Origin: Methanobacteriota archaeon
Lineage (GTDB): Archaea; Thermoplasmatota; Poseidoniia; Poseidoniales; Thalassarchaeaceae
DNA: 42,419 nucleotides
Assembly: GCA_002712285.1 (NCBI GenBank)
Contig: PATC01000030.1
Location: 1-42,419 of the forward strand
Reading direction: 5' to 3'
Under the pieces are notes generated by a model. That model ran no database searches, was not told the origin of the DNA, and saw only the letters and a program-made list of their open reading frames with translations. Below are positions 1 to 7,489 of this stretch, piece by piece. The position numbers and the translations under genes are program-made. The number at the start of each line of letters is the position of its first letter. The stretch's first letter is position 1.

Positions 1-63
1 AGCGTGGTCTTCGGTGACTCCAAGTTCGATTAGTTTCTTTTTTGTGGAACTCTTGACCGCCAT
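1..63 (-). CDS. N-terminal fragment of an unidentified protein
   Basis: The reverse strand reads ATG at 63-61 followed by 20 more open codons before the left edge of the window. The visible start is Lys/Ser/Thr-rich and then reads K-K-L-I-E-L-G-V-T-E-D-H. It is probably a basic protein, but 21 residues are too few to name a family. The tRNA-Lys gene lies about 50 bases upstream on the same strand, so the two could be cotranscribed. No clear Shine-Dalgarno sequence precedes the ATG. The start codon is plausible but not proven. Confidence 0.5.
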   Translation of the reverse strand, partial: MAVKSSTKKKLIELGVTEDHA

Positions 64-113
64 TTTCACACACCCTAAACCAACAAAAACCATGAGCCTG
101 TAAGCCAGTCAGG

Positions 114-187
114 CGGGCCTGAGGGGATTTGAACCCCCGGCCAACGGATTAAAAGTCCGTCGCTCTACCTGGCTAAGCTACAGGCCC
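114..187 (-). tRNA. tRNA-Lys (anticodon TTT)
   Basis: The reverse strand folds as a complete cloverleaf of 74 nt. The acceptor arm GGGCCTG pairs perfectly with CAGGCCC. The anticodon arm ACGGA/TCCGT encloses the loop CTTTTAA, giving anticodon TTT and lysine. The T arm carries GGTTCAAATCC, and the discriminator base is G. The 3' CCA is not encoded (the next bases are CCT), so it must be added after transcription, as is common in archaea. No intron is seen. Confidence 0.95.
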
Positions 188-324
188 ATGGCTGATGCTG
201 GGCCTTCGTCGGACCGAGGGGGTCTTCTTAAAACTTACCAGCAGGAATAGGGAGCAATTTTGCACCCTCATTGTTGAATTGAGTCAACTCCCCATTCAAT
301 AAACCACCGTAACAGGAGTATGAG

Positions 325-1698
325 GTGATGGGAGACTCGATACAACGCGAAATCGAGTTCTCGCAACAGAGAGGATCCAAGATTGAATGGATCGATGGAG
401 AAGGGCTTCTGCAAATCATCGAAGTTCCACGAACAGTATATCCTCCAAGAGAGGACTCTACACTCTTACATCGAGCCTTGCTTCGGCTTGAATGTCCACC
501 TGGACGCTTCCTTGAAATTGGCTGTGGAACGGGAGTAATATCACAATCTATGGCCAAAATTGGCTGGGAGGTAGTGGCCATTGACCCAAATCCCTTCGCT
601 GTCGCTTGCGCTCGATCACTCCATGGACCAGCGATGAAAATCCTCGAAGGGGCATTAGAAGAAGGTCCACATTTGGAACATGGGCCATTCGATGTAATCG
701 CGTGGAACCCACCATATCTTGAGCCGATAACAGAACGGTTAGGACCAATGGAAGAAGCAGCGCTAACTCGTCCCGAAATTCACCCAATTTTGCATGCAAC
801 CAACCATGTCAAAGAAAACAATTGCCTGTCTGAGGATGGCTGCATCATCATCATAGCATCTGATGATGCAGCCACCCGTCAAGCATTATCTCAAGCGGAT
901 AGAGAGGGGTGGTGCTCGCGAAGAATCATCGGGCATTCAAGGGGAGGAGAACGTCTCGCAGCCGTTTGCATGTGGCATCCATGGAGATATGAACCAATAA
1001 GAATCAAAGAAACAGAATCAACCATGGATGAACTACCCGTTGACTCAAAATGTGGGCAGGTAGTTATTGCAGATATCCAAACTGGAGGAAGAGGGAGGAA
1101 AGGAAACAATTGGATAGGAGAGAAAGGCGATTTCTTTGGTACATGGTGTATTACTGGTCCTGAAAAAATTCGGCTTACTACACCTGATCTCCACATCTTA
1201 ACAGTAACAGCTGTGTTGGAAGCTTTTCAGGCATTCACTGGAAAGGGCATTGACCGCATAGGATGGCAGCCCCGTTCTGATGTCGGCGTTCGTTGGCCGA
1301 ACGATCTTGTATCTGGAGAAGAACCTGTAAAATGTGGAGGCTTACTTATCCATGCACGAACAAGTGGGAATAATGTCAGAGTTCATCTCGGCATTGGCAT
1401 TAATGGCTCAGACCGGACTGTTGACGACATACATCACCGACAAATAATGGAAGATAGCTTAGAGGGATTAGGTGAGCGCATCCATAATGCATTGGCAGGA
1501 TGGTTCATGAAACACCCACGAGTACCGGAGCCAGACATCGATGCAATGAGACGGACATGGTGGGCGGCTTCGAGAAAAGTACGTGTAATCAGCGAAAAAC
1601 GAAGAAATGAAATGAATGTCAACGCAGTTCTTCTGAATGAATCAGGACTTCATGGATGGGATGGAGAATCAATGGTAGACCTTAGCGATATAATCTGA
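325..1698 (+). CDS. Fusion: HemK/PrmC-like methyltransferase + biotin-protein ligase
   Basis: Two domains share one 457-residue frame. Residues about 1-215 look like a class I SAM methyltransferase of the HemK/PrmC/Mtq2 type: the SAM loop E-I-G-C-G-T-G is at 64-70 and the glutamine-methylating signature N-P-P-Y at 128-131. Residues about 220-457 look like a biotin-protein ligase catalytic domain: T-G-G-R-G-R-K-G at 253-260 (biotinyl-AMP loop), R-W-P-N-D at 323-327, and K336 in K-C-G-G-L-L at the position of the catalytic lysine of BirA, followed by G-I-G-I-N. There is no N-terminal winged helix. The likely roles are methylation of a release factor or similar protein plus biotin loading of a carrier such as the one at 20792. 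The frame starts at GTG 325, with ATG 328 as an alternative; AGGAG at 314-318 suits either. Confidence 0.85.
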   Translation: MMGDSIQREIEFSQQRGSKIEWIDGEGLLQIIEVPRTVYPPREDSTLLHRALLRLECPPGRFLEIGCGTGVISQSMAKIGWEVVAIDPNPFAVACARSLHGPAMKILEGALEEGPHLEHGPFDVIAWNPPYLEPITERLGPMEEAALTRPEIHPILHATNHVKENNCLSEDGCIIIIASDDAATRQALSQADREGWCSRRIIGHSRGGERLAAVCMWHPWRYEPIRIKETESTMDELPVDSKCGQVVIADIQTGGRGRKGNNWIGEKGDFFGTWCITGPEKIRLTTPDLHILTVTAVLEAFQAFTGKGIDRIGWQPRSDVGVRWPNDLVSGEEPVKCGGLLIHARTSGNNVRVHLGIGINGSDRTVDDIHHRQIMEDSLEGLGERIHNALAGWFMKHPRVPEPDIDAMRRTWWAASRKVRVISEKRRNEMNVNAVLLNESGLHGWDGESMVDLSDII

Positions 1699-1703
1699 GA
1701 GAA

Positions 1704-2171
1704 TCATTGGCGTTTGCGCCATTCGCCCCAGATTACAAGGAAGAGTCCTAAGATAACCGGAAGAGCCTCCAATGGTAACTGGCGCTGTACACTGACAAAG
1801 ATTGTGTAATCACCCACTCCCTCAGCAGAGACGACGATAGGACCTTCCGAAGAACGCTGACTAGTAGCATCGCCCCCTGATTCATTAAACTGGAAAGTTT
1901 CAGAACCAATTTTGACAATGATATTGCAGGTTGTCGCATTGTCGCCAGAACAAGATTCACCAGGAACTACATCAATCTGAATTGCATCAGAGGAACCCAG
2001 AAGCCCCACATCCACACTAGTGATTTGCACCTCTCCTGATTCTGATTCCAAAGAGAGATCGTGACTAGGCGACCATAGTACCATTAGCACAGTCCCAATC
2101 AGCAAGGTTGCACCAATCAAAGATGCTAGGTCCCAAGGAGGGATTGGTTCAGCAGTTCCTCCACCACCCAT
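1704..2171 (-). CDS. Small membrane protein with an extracytoplasmic domain
   Basis: Family not recognised. The 155 residues begin with a Gly-rich stretch and a hydrophobic helix at about 15-33 (A-S-L-I-G-A-T-L-L-I-G-T-V-L-M-V-L). A polar segment of about 95 residues with two nearby cysteines (C-S-G-D-N-A-T-T-C) follows, which could form a disulfide outside the cell. A second hydrophobic helix near the C-terminus ends in W-R-K-R-Q, giving an in-out-in topology by the positive-inside rule. It lies just downstream of, and in the same orientation as, the Pop5-like gene and ends 5 bases from the convergent fusion gene. The function is unknown. Confidence 0.7.
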   Translation of the reverse strand: MGGGGTAEPIPPWDLASLIGATLLIGTVLMVLWSPSHDLSLESESGEVQITSVDVGLLGSSDAIQIDVVPGESCSGDNATTCNIIVKIGSETFQFNESGGDATSQRSSEGPIVVSAEGVGDYTIFVSVQRQLPLEALPVILGLFLVIWGEWRKRQ

Positions 2172-2204
2172 AGAACTGCCAACAGTATGGAGGTCATGAA
2201 TGCT

Positions 2205-2513
2205 TCATCTGCGCCGTGGAGGTTTTGGTATACTCAAACGCTCCCGTACGAGGCGAATTTTTCCCGATGTAGTCAAGGGTTCAATCCATTCACATTCTTC
2301 TGAAACCATACGGAATCGAGGTAAATCAGGGAGAGGTACACGGATAATTGCGATACTATACTGGCCATCTTTCTGAAGATCGTAAAGACGCAAGTCCGAA
2401 TCAGGAATCAGATATTGTATCTCGGATTCAAGATACTCTCTATCTGGTTCTCTCTTGAGACGCACGCCAACCCATCTGCGTTTGACACGCTTAGCTTTGG
2501 ACAGGCGCGCCAT
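2205..2513 (-). CDS. Probable RNase P protein component 2 (Pop5/Rpp14-like)
   Basis: The protein is a basic 102 residues. The N-terminal K-R-R-W-V-G-V-R and the C-terminal I-I-R-V-P ... T-T-S-G-K-I-R-L-V-R-E-R resemble the start strand and the final V-R-T-L-G-V-S-G-T-I-R-R block of archaeal Pop5 (Rnp2). The length (usually about 110-130) and charge fit. Pop5 binds the RNase P RNA specificity/catalytic core and is needed for 5' maturation of tRNAs. The match is by eye and weak in the middle, so another small RNA-binding protein is possible. It is divergent from the gene at 2564 across a 50-base spacer. Confidence 0.55.
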   Translation of the reverse strand: MARLSKAKRVKRRWVGVRLKREPDREYLESEIQYLIPDSDLRLYDLQKDGQYSIAIIRVPLPDLPRFRMVSEECEWIEPLTTSGKIRLVRERLSIPKPPRRR

Positions 2514-2563
2514 GCCCGTTCTGACGATGACGATTTATTTCATCCCCCACTATCGGAGTCCGA

Positions 2564-3910
2564 ATGTCAGAGCGGGATGAAGGGGTTTCTGTCGATGGCC
2601 CACTACAGCTTCTCAAGGTACTGCTACGGCCCGACACATTACCTCACATCGTGCTACTCGTCCTCGGTACGGGCGGACTCTATGGTTATCTTTCCATCAC
2701 AGCAGGCAGTGCAGGATATGCTGCCATTGTCTTTACTTCCGCCATGCTCGCATACCTGATCATTGGCTTAATCGGAAACAATGATGCGATGGCGAAAATG
2801 CTTCGTGCTTCTTCAAGCAGCAGTTTCCTCACCCGTATCATCGGACCAGTCGCCATCCCGATAGCAATCACGACTATTCTCACAATAGTTGCATGGTCAA
2901 CACTAGGCAAGGATGAGGATATCCGCAACGGATGGGCACTAACTCTCGCAAGTATGTTCGCCCTATGGTCTATCGGTCAAGGTCTTGCATTGAGAGCAAG
3001 TGCATCGGGATGGGCTTCCGGAAAAGATGGAGGTAAAGATTCACCTCTCAGTGAGGCCTCAAATTGGGACATTAGAAAACTCATGATTGGTGCTGTCACA
3101 TCTACAGGAATAATCACAGTAATTCGCGGAATAGTACTTCCTTCTTTTTCAGAAACTGAACCACTAATTTTGCAATGGATCGCATACCTCATTGGCTGCA
3201 CTGGCTTACTTCTCCTTGCTATTTGGCTTGCACGAGATGCAATCACTCCGATGGATACATCTTGGACTAGAGCAGACCGTCGAAGAACACATAGAACTGG
3301 GCAACTCCTACTGATACTCTCAGCATGGCATCTCTCCAGTGCTTGGTCGAGATTCACTACATCGGAATCAGGTACAATGTGGACTGAAGAGGCGGTATTA
3401 GTCATCATTACAGTAATCAGCGCAGTATGGGCCATGACAAATCGAAATCGAACCAAAATTACTGTGGTAACTGAAAATACTGCAGTATTCTGGGCAATAG
3501 CATTCGGATTTGGCTATGCAGGAAGTATCACTGTCATGACCGATCTATCAACGGAACTCATTGGAAATCTTCCATTAATTGGACTACTAAGTAAGCAGTT
3601 GGGAATCGGAAGTGTTGCTTCGACATTAGGCATAGGACACGTTCTAACCGCATTGACTCTGCTTCTAGGCTTCTCCAAAGGACTCAAACGACCAACGAAC
3701 AAAATCGGAAGATCAGTTGCAAGCCTTGAAGATGACTTAGAGTCATCCAAAGGAGAAAAAATAAATTCTGGAAATGATAATCTTGAACTCTCGGAAATCA
3801 TATCAAATGAAGAGGGACATGAAGATGAAGGAATCGAACTTTTAGAGATTGAAGATGAGATTGAGTTGATTGAAGAAGAAGATGAGGTTGAACTTATCGA
3901 TGAATCATAG
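2564..3910 (+). CDS. Polytopic membrane protein with acidic C-terminal tail
   Basis: Family not recognised. The 448 residues contain about nine or ten hydrophobic helices between residues 25 and 370 with short polar loops, so this is an integral membrane protein. The last 70 residues or so are strongly acidic and semi-repetitive (E-L-L-E-I-E-D-E-I-E-L-I-E-E-E-D-E), probably a cytoplasmic tail. No transporter or enzyme signature was seen. A TATA-like GATTTATTT at about 2530 lies roughly 26-34 bases before the ATG with no Shine-Dalgarno sequence, which suits a leaderless transcript. The 3' end overlaps the convergent FtsZ-like gene by 6 bases. Confidence 0.75.
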   Translation: MSERDEGVSVDGPLQLLKVLLRPDTLPHIVLLVLGTGGLYGYLSITAGSAGYAAIVFTSAMLAYLIIGLIGNNDAMAKMLRASSSSSFLTRIIGPVAIPIAITTILTIVAWSTLGKDEDIRNGWALTLASMFALWSIGQGLALRASASGWASGKDGGKDSPLSEASNWDIRKLMIGAVTSTGIITVIRGIVLPSFSETEPLILQWIAYLIGCTGLLLLAIWLARDAITPMDTSWTRADRRRTHRTGQLLLILSAWHLSSAWSRFTTSESGTMWTEEAVLVIITVISAVWAMTNRNRTKITVVTENTAVFWAIAFGFGYAGSITVMTDLSTELIGNLPLIGLLSKQLGIGSVASTLGIGHVLTALTLLLGFSKGLKRPTNKIGRSVASLEDDLESSKGEKINSGNDNLELSEIISNEEGHEDEGIELLEIEDEIELIEEEDEVELIDES

Positions 3911-4804
3911 TCCCGCAAGAACCGCAATTACTCTGACTTCACCCTCTAATTCACGGACAATTGAAGCCCCATAGATAACGTGACAATTGTCAGATAAGCC
4001 ACGTGTGAAAGCATCCGCGATTCGATCAAAGTCACCTAAAGTCACCTGGTCTCCGCCCTCTATGTGCAATAAACAGGTTGCTGCATCTACAAGATCAATG
4101 CGTTCAAGAGGTGCATCGAAGGCTTTCTGAAAGAGTCGCTGAGGGTCATAACAGTCACCTTGAGCAACAAGTACTGTCGACCTACCTGCTTGAGTAAGAA
4201 CTGTTCTCAAATCCATCAAGTCAAGATTAATGATGCCTTTTCGAGCCTGAGTTTGGACCAATGACCGAATCAGTGAAGGAACCCATCCTCCACCTGATTC
4301 CCACTGCGAGCCACGCTTCTCTGATCGGAGTGCAAGCGCAGACAATGAGATACCAATCGTTGCGTGTGAAGCGGACTCTAAACGAGGACGGCTTAATCTC
4401 GCCCAACGCATTCTTGCTACCTGATCTTCGAAAGGGAGCCCGACAACAGTAACGACAAGAGCACCAGATGATCGTGCCTGCTCAGCGAGCCATGTGGATG
4501 CTCCAGAACCAACTCCACCTCCGAGGCCAGCAGCAATTAGAACGAGTTCTGCCTTGTCAAACATATCTGCAAAAATCGAAGCATGGGACTTTGCCCAATC
4601 ATGCCCTAATTCTGGTAAAATCGCACCATTGGAACCCTCTGGCCCAAGACATACTGTGGATGCATTCTCCGACAATTCAAGAGAGGACGGGTCAGAATCT
4701 ACTAAAAGTAAGTCACAATCTTCATTCACATCAAGATGTGCATGACTGGCCCAACGGCATCCAAGGCCCCCTGCACCGATAAGAAGTAGTGCGCCGTCCT
4801 GCAT
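3905..4804 (-). CDS. Divergent FtsZ/tubulin-family protein
   Basis: The N-terminus (L-L-I-G-A-G-G-L-G at 7-15) matches the first nucleotide-binding loop of FtsZ. Residues 93-101 (G-L-G-G-G-V-G-S-G) are the tubulin signature, but the usual Thr is Val98. The following G-A-L-V-V-T-V-V-G-L-P-F-E at 114-126 aligns with the G-A-L-T-V-A-V-V-T-K-P-F strand of FtsZ. N193-L-D195-L-M-D198 followed by L-R-T-V-L matches the T7 synergy loop. The protein has 299 residues against about 360-380 for FtsZ, and the N-D-x-L-L purine-contact region is not recognisable. A paralogue with altered GTP handling, rather than the main division FtsZ, is likely. A TPR gene lies 9 bases upstream on the same strand. Confidence 0.75.
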   Translation of the reverse strand: MQDGALLLIGAGGLGCRWASHAHLDVNEDCDLLLVDSDPSSLELSENASTVCLGPEGSNGAILPELGHDWAKSHASIFADMFDKAELVLIAAGLGGGVGSGASTWLAEQARSSGALVVTVVGLPFEDQVARMRWARLSRPRLESASHATIGISLSALALRSEKRGSQWESGGGWVPSLIRSLVQTQARKGIINLDLMDLRTVLTQAGRSTVLVAQGDCYDPQRLFQKAFDAPLERIDLVDAATCLLHIEGGDQVTLGDFDRIADAFTRGLSDNCHVIYGASIVRELEGEVRVIAVLAGL

Positions 4805-4813
4805 AACATTCCC

Positions 4814-5119
4814 TCAATCGTAGGTAAGGTATCTCTGATAGCGACGGCGCTCGTCTCTAGCCCACGCATTATCAGGTTCGATATCAAGGACCATTTGATA
4901 ATACTCAACGGCTTTCTCAAAATCTGAGAGATGACGGCCATAAAGATGGCCGAGATTACTTAGAATGGGGACACATCTAGGATCTTCATCTAACATCCCA
5001 AGGAGGATTTTCTCAGCTTCAGATAGATCCATTGCCTCCATCCTCTCTTCAGCCCTATCAAGTCGTTCAAGTTGGGCATCCGACAATCGGTAAGTATTCT
5101 TCCACGCACGGCCCGCCAT
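4814..5119 (-). CDS. TPR-repeat protein
   Basis: The 101 residues form an all-helical protein with at least two tetratricopeptide-like units: M-D-L-S-E-A-E-K-I-L-L-G-M-L-D-E-D-P and F-E-K-A-V-E-Y-Y-Q-M-V-L-D-I-E-P-D-N-A-W-A. The second is a textbook TPR ending in the characteristic Pro. TPR proteins are usually adaptors for protein-protein contacts. It is cotranscribed with, and 9 bases upstream of, the FtsZ-like gene, so it may act with that protein. This is inference from position. There is no signal peptide or membrane helix, so it should be cytoplasmic. Confidence 0.8.
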   Translation of the reverse strand: MAGRAWKNTYRLSDAQLERLDRAEERMEAMDLSEAEKILLGMLDEDPRCVPILSNLGHLYGRHLSDFEKAVEYYQMVLDIEPDNAWARDERRRYQRYLTYD

Positions 5120-5267
5120 GAACTACTCACTGCCGAGTAGGGGTTTCAATCATGCGGCTCAAAAATAAGGTCTAGGAGGAATGCAAATGTTCAAGCGAAA
5201 CAACCTGTGACCGCGGGCCGACTGGATGCGCCGCTGTCCATCGAAAAAGGCACCTATATTGCCAACG

Positions 5268-5275
5268 TTAATATC
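5268..5275 (+). promoter_or_regulatory. Putative TATA box of the Rieske/cytochrome b cluster
   Basis: TTAATATC sits 22-29 bases before the ATG at 5298, the spacing expected for an archaeal TATA box with a leaderless transcript starting at or near that ATG. No clear Shine-Dalgarno sequence precedes the ATG, which agrees. The call rests on motif and spacing alone. Confidence 0.4.
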
Positions 5276-5297
5276 CCCTTTTCAGGTCGCTACGAAC

Positions 5298-6164
5298 ATG
5301 AGCATGCCCAGTCCGTGGACTGCGCCAGTTAGGCGCGCCCTGACTCTTTCCTTGCTCATGTTGATTTTGGCCTTCGGGCCATCTTCTGTTGGTGCTTGGC
5401 CAGGAGGTATTGGTTTTGATCAAGATGGCAAGGGCGATGTCGCATTAGCCGGTTGCACATGCCACAACGTAGACCCAAGTGGTTCAGTGACTGTAATCCT
5501 CGATGGTGTGCCATCAGTATACATTGCAGGTGAATCTTACGACATGACAATCCAGGTCATCGGTGGTGCTGAATACCATGAAGGAGGCACTGAATACAGT
5601 GCTGGTTTCTCAATGCGAGTCTCAGAAGGCGCTCTCAGCGCGGGTGAAGGTTCGGAAGACCATGTCATGGCAGCCCCTGAGAACTTCAATGGCCCAGCCA
5701 GCGATGACACACAATCCCTGACCCATACTGATGCTGGAGGCAACCTTGAATCACGTTCTTGGAATATTGTCTGGACTGCCCCAGATACAGAGAGTGGCCC
5801 CGCCACCATTTGGTTGGTTGGCAACTCTGTAAATGGTGATGGACAGCCGGGCCCACAGGACATGTGGAATCGCCTTTCTGCCGTAATCATTGAGGGCACA
5901 GACGATAGCAACCGTCGCGCAGTATTCTCTGGAGATGGCAACATTGAGCCACCAGCTCCACCATCCGATGGACACGGCGACCTTCACCACATGGGAGCGA
6001 AATTTCGCGCCCATTGGCTTGGCCTCCTTGGCTTTGGAGCAGTCATTGTCGTCCTAATCTTCTGTGGCTTCTTCCTCAGATATGGATTCAGTCGCCACTA
6101 TGAGGGCCGAAGCAATCTGCTTCGCCTCCGAATCAAGCATCTACGCAGGGGGGATCAACTGTGA
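5298..6164 (+). CDS. Secreted, membrane-anchored CxCH 'choice-of-anchor'/Reeler-like protein
   Basis: The ATG at 5298 opens a clean signal peptide (basic P-V-R-R then a leucine-rich core ending around S-V-G-A-W), so I prefer it to the ATG at 5226. The mature N-terminus has A-G-C-T-C-H-N, a CxCH motif near the start of a beta-rich domain of roughly 150 residues. This resembles the bacterial Reeler-like 'choice-of-anchor' proteins with an early cysteine/histidine motif. C-x-C-H is not a canonical CxxCH c-heme site; it might bind a metal or heme atypically. The C-terminus has a helix (L-L-G-F-G-A-V-I-V-V-L-I-F) and a basic tail, giving an outside domain anchored in the membrane. It is the first gene of the cluster; its TGA overlaps the next GTG. 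Confidence 0.7.
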   Translation: MSMPSPWTAPVRRALTLSLLMLILAFGPSSVGAWPGGIGFDQDGKGDVALAGCTCHNVDPSGSVTVILDGVPSVYIAGESYDMTIQVIGGAEYHEGGTEYSAGFSMRVSEGALSAGEGSEDHVMAAPENFNGPASDDTQSLTHTDAGGNLESRSWNIVWTAPDTESGPATIWLVGNSVNGDGQPGPQDMWNRLSAVIIEGTDDSNRRAVFSGDGNIEPPAPPSDGHGDLHHMGAKFRAHWLGLLGFGAVIVVLIFCGFFLRYGFSRHYEGRSNLLRLRIKHLRRGDQL

Positions 6165-6610
6165 GGGACAATAAACTCCTGACACTACTCCGTGAAGTCA
6201 AGAGTGGTGCAGTAAGTATCGAAGAAGCTCGTACGGCTCTTGAAGGCGTATCACTAACTGAAGAACAATACACATCTGCCGTCGATCATGGCGTGTTCAA
6301 TGCGCCAAAGCCTGGCACAGTAGTCCGAGCAACAATCTCACCCTCAGCAGAATCTGGGATCATGGTACTCTTCTTTGTCTGGGGCATCTTTTGGACTACT
6401 TATTGGGCGTTCACCTTATCCTACGGACTACTCAATGATTGGGACCAACAGCAACTTGCATTCCATCTCGGGATGGTCCTCATGACTCTGATTATGATGG
6501 GGATTATCTATCTCCGATTCGTACTCCCTGACCTAGTTGTTGTTAAACATCGCAGAAACAAATTCATCCCCGCCAAGGATACTAATTCGTGGAAGAGGTA
6601 CGAATCTTGA
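6161..6610 (+). CDS. Small membrane protein in the Rieske/cytochrome b cluster
   Basis: The 149 residues are not assigned to a family. The first 65 residues are soluble and partly helical (A-V-S-I-E-E-A-R-T-A-L-E-G-V). Two membrane helices follow at about 67-88 and 102-123, and a basic tail ends the protein. It starts at GTG 6161, overlapping the previous stop as GTGA, so the two are translationally coupled. The position between the secreted CxCH protein and the Rieske gene suggests an accessory subunit of the complex. This is inference from synteny. Confidence 0.7.
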   Translation: MRDNKLLTLLREVKSGAVSIEEARTALEGVSLTEEQYTSAVDHGVFNAPKPGTVVRATISPSAESGIMVLFFVWGIFWTTYWAFTLSYGLLNDWDQQQLAFHLGMVLMTLIMMGIIYLRFVLPDLVVVKHRRNKFIPAKDTNSWKRYES

Positions 6611-6617
6611 GGTGATT

Positions 6618-7478
6618 ATGATGGGTCGAAAATTCAAGCTACGTCAAGCACCAGGAGAGGTCAATGAAGTCACTGCTGGTGGCGCACGTCTAATTGATCG
6701 TCGCGATTTTATCCGGCACTCATTCAACAGTGCAGCTGGCGTTATTGCAGCCGCATCACTCGGATCTATCGGTTTTGCAGCCCTACTCATGGGTGTTGCC
6801 GAATCAGATGGCGGCGACTCAGCGGTTCGATTCTGGGTACCCTCTGGAGCTGAAGATACAGCTTGGTATGGCAATTTGCACCTTGAACCCATGACGAAGT
6901 CAGTATTTGAGGCAGAGGCTGCAACCTCTTCAACCGGTATGGCTGGAGCGGCTGGCGTATGGAGTGGACTTCCAGTGACCGTCGTCTACGTCCCTCACGA
7001 AGAGAATGCAGGAAGTGCACCAGTTGAGAACAAACCAAGGTTCCAATATGGTGACGGTTACGATGTATCTGGAGCATACATCGGCTATGGAGGCGAGATG
7101 GAAGAAGACAGTACATATGCGGACCTTGCCATACACAACAACATGGTGATTATCTTCAGCAGATGCCCTCACCTCTGCTGCATACCCGGGTGGCAACTTG
7201 TACCTAACGACTTTACCGCAGATACTTGGTTCCCAGGAGGCACTGACTCAGGCGGGAACAAACTATTCTGCATCTGCCATTCAAGTCGATATGATCCGAC
7301 TATGATTGAGAAAAATCAGAATAGAAACCGAACAAATGGAACTATGTTCGATTACTTTGGCGTCAAGCTAACAGGTGGGCCAGCTCCCGTTGGCATGCCT
7401 CTGATTCCCTTCGAAGTCAACGGAGACATCATTGAGGCGCTCCCGACTTATCTGGACTGGTACACATTTTGCGACTGA
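6618..7478 (+). CDS. Rieske [2Fe-2S] protein (Tat-exported)
   Basis: The 286-residue frame starts at ATG 6618 (or 6621) behind a GAGGTG ribosome site. D-R-R-D-F-I before a hydrophobic helix (A-A-G-V-I-A-A-A-S-L-G) is a twin-arginine signal/anchor. Box I is C183-P-H185-L-C-C188 and box II C218-I-C220-H221-S-S. The cluster ligands should be C183, H185, C218 and H221, with C188-C220 as the usual disulfide. The protein takes one electron from quinol at the outer Qo site of a cytochrome b complex. About 30 residues separate the boxes, more than in most bc1 Rieske proteins. It lies 11 bases before cytochrome b in the same operon. Confidence 0.92.
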   Translation: MMGRKFKLRQAPGEVNEVTAGGARLIDRRDFIRHSFNSAAGVIAAASLGSIGFAALLMGVAESDGGDSAVRFWVPSGAEDTAWYGNLHLEPMTKSVFEAEAATSSTGMAGAAGVWSGLPVTVVYVPHEENAGSAPVENKPRFQYGDGYDVSGAYIGYGGEMEEDSTYADLAIHNNMVIIFSRCPHLCCIPGWQLVPNDFTADTWFPGGTDSGGNKLFCICHSSRYDPTMIEKNQNRNRTNGTMFDYFGVKLTGGPAPVGMPLIPFEVNGDIIEALPTYLDWYTFCD

Positions 7479-7489
7479 GGTGAAAGAAT

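Noticed and set aside
5187-5210. Short frame M-F-K-R-N-N-L behind AGGAGGA at 5174-5180
   Set aside because: Seven codons with a good ribosome site but no family, no attenuator structure seen and no clear link to the gene at 5298.
5226-5297. Upstream ATG extension of the secreted CxCH protein by 24 residues
   Set aside because: The extension places a polar stretch before the signal peptide, and a TATA-like box at 5268-5275 fits a start at 5298.
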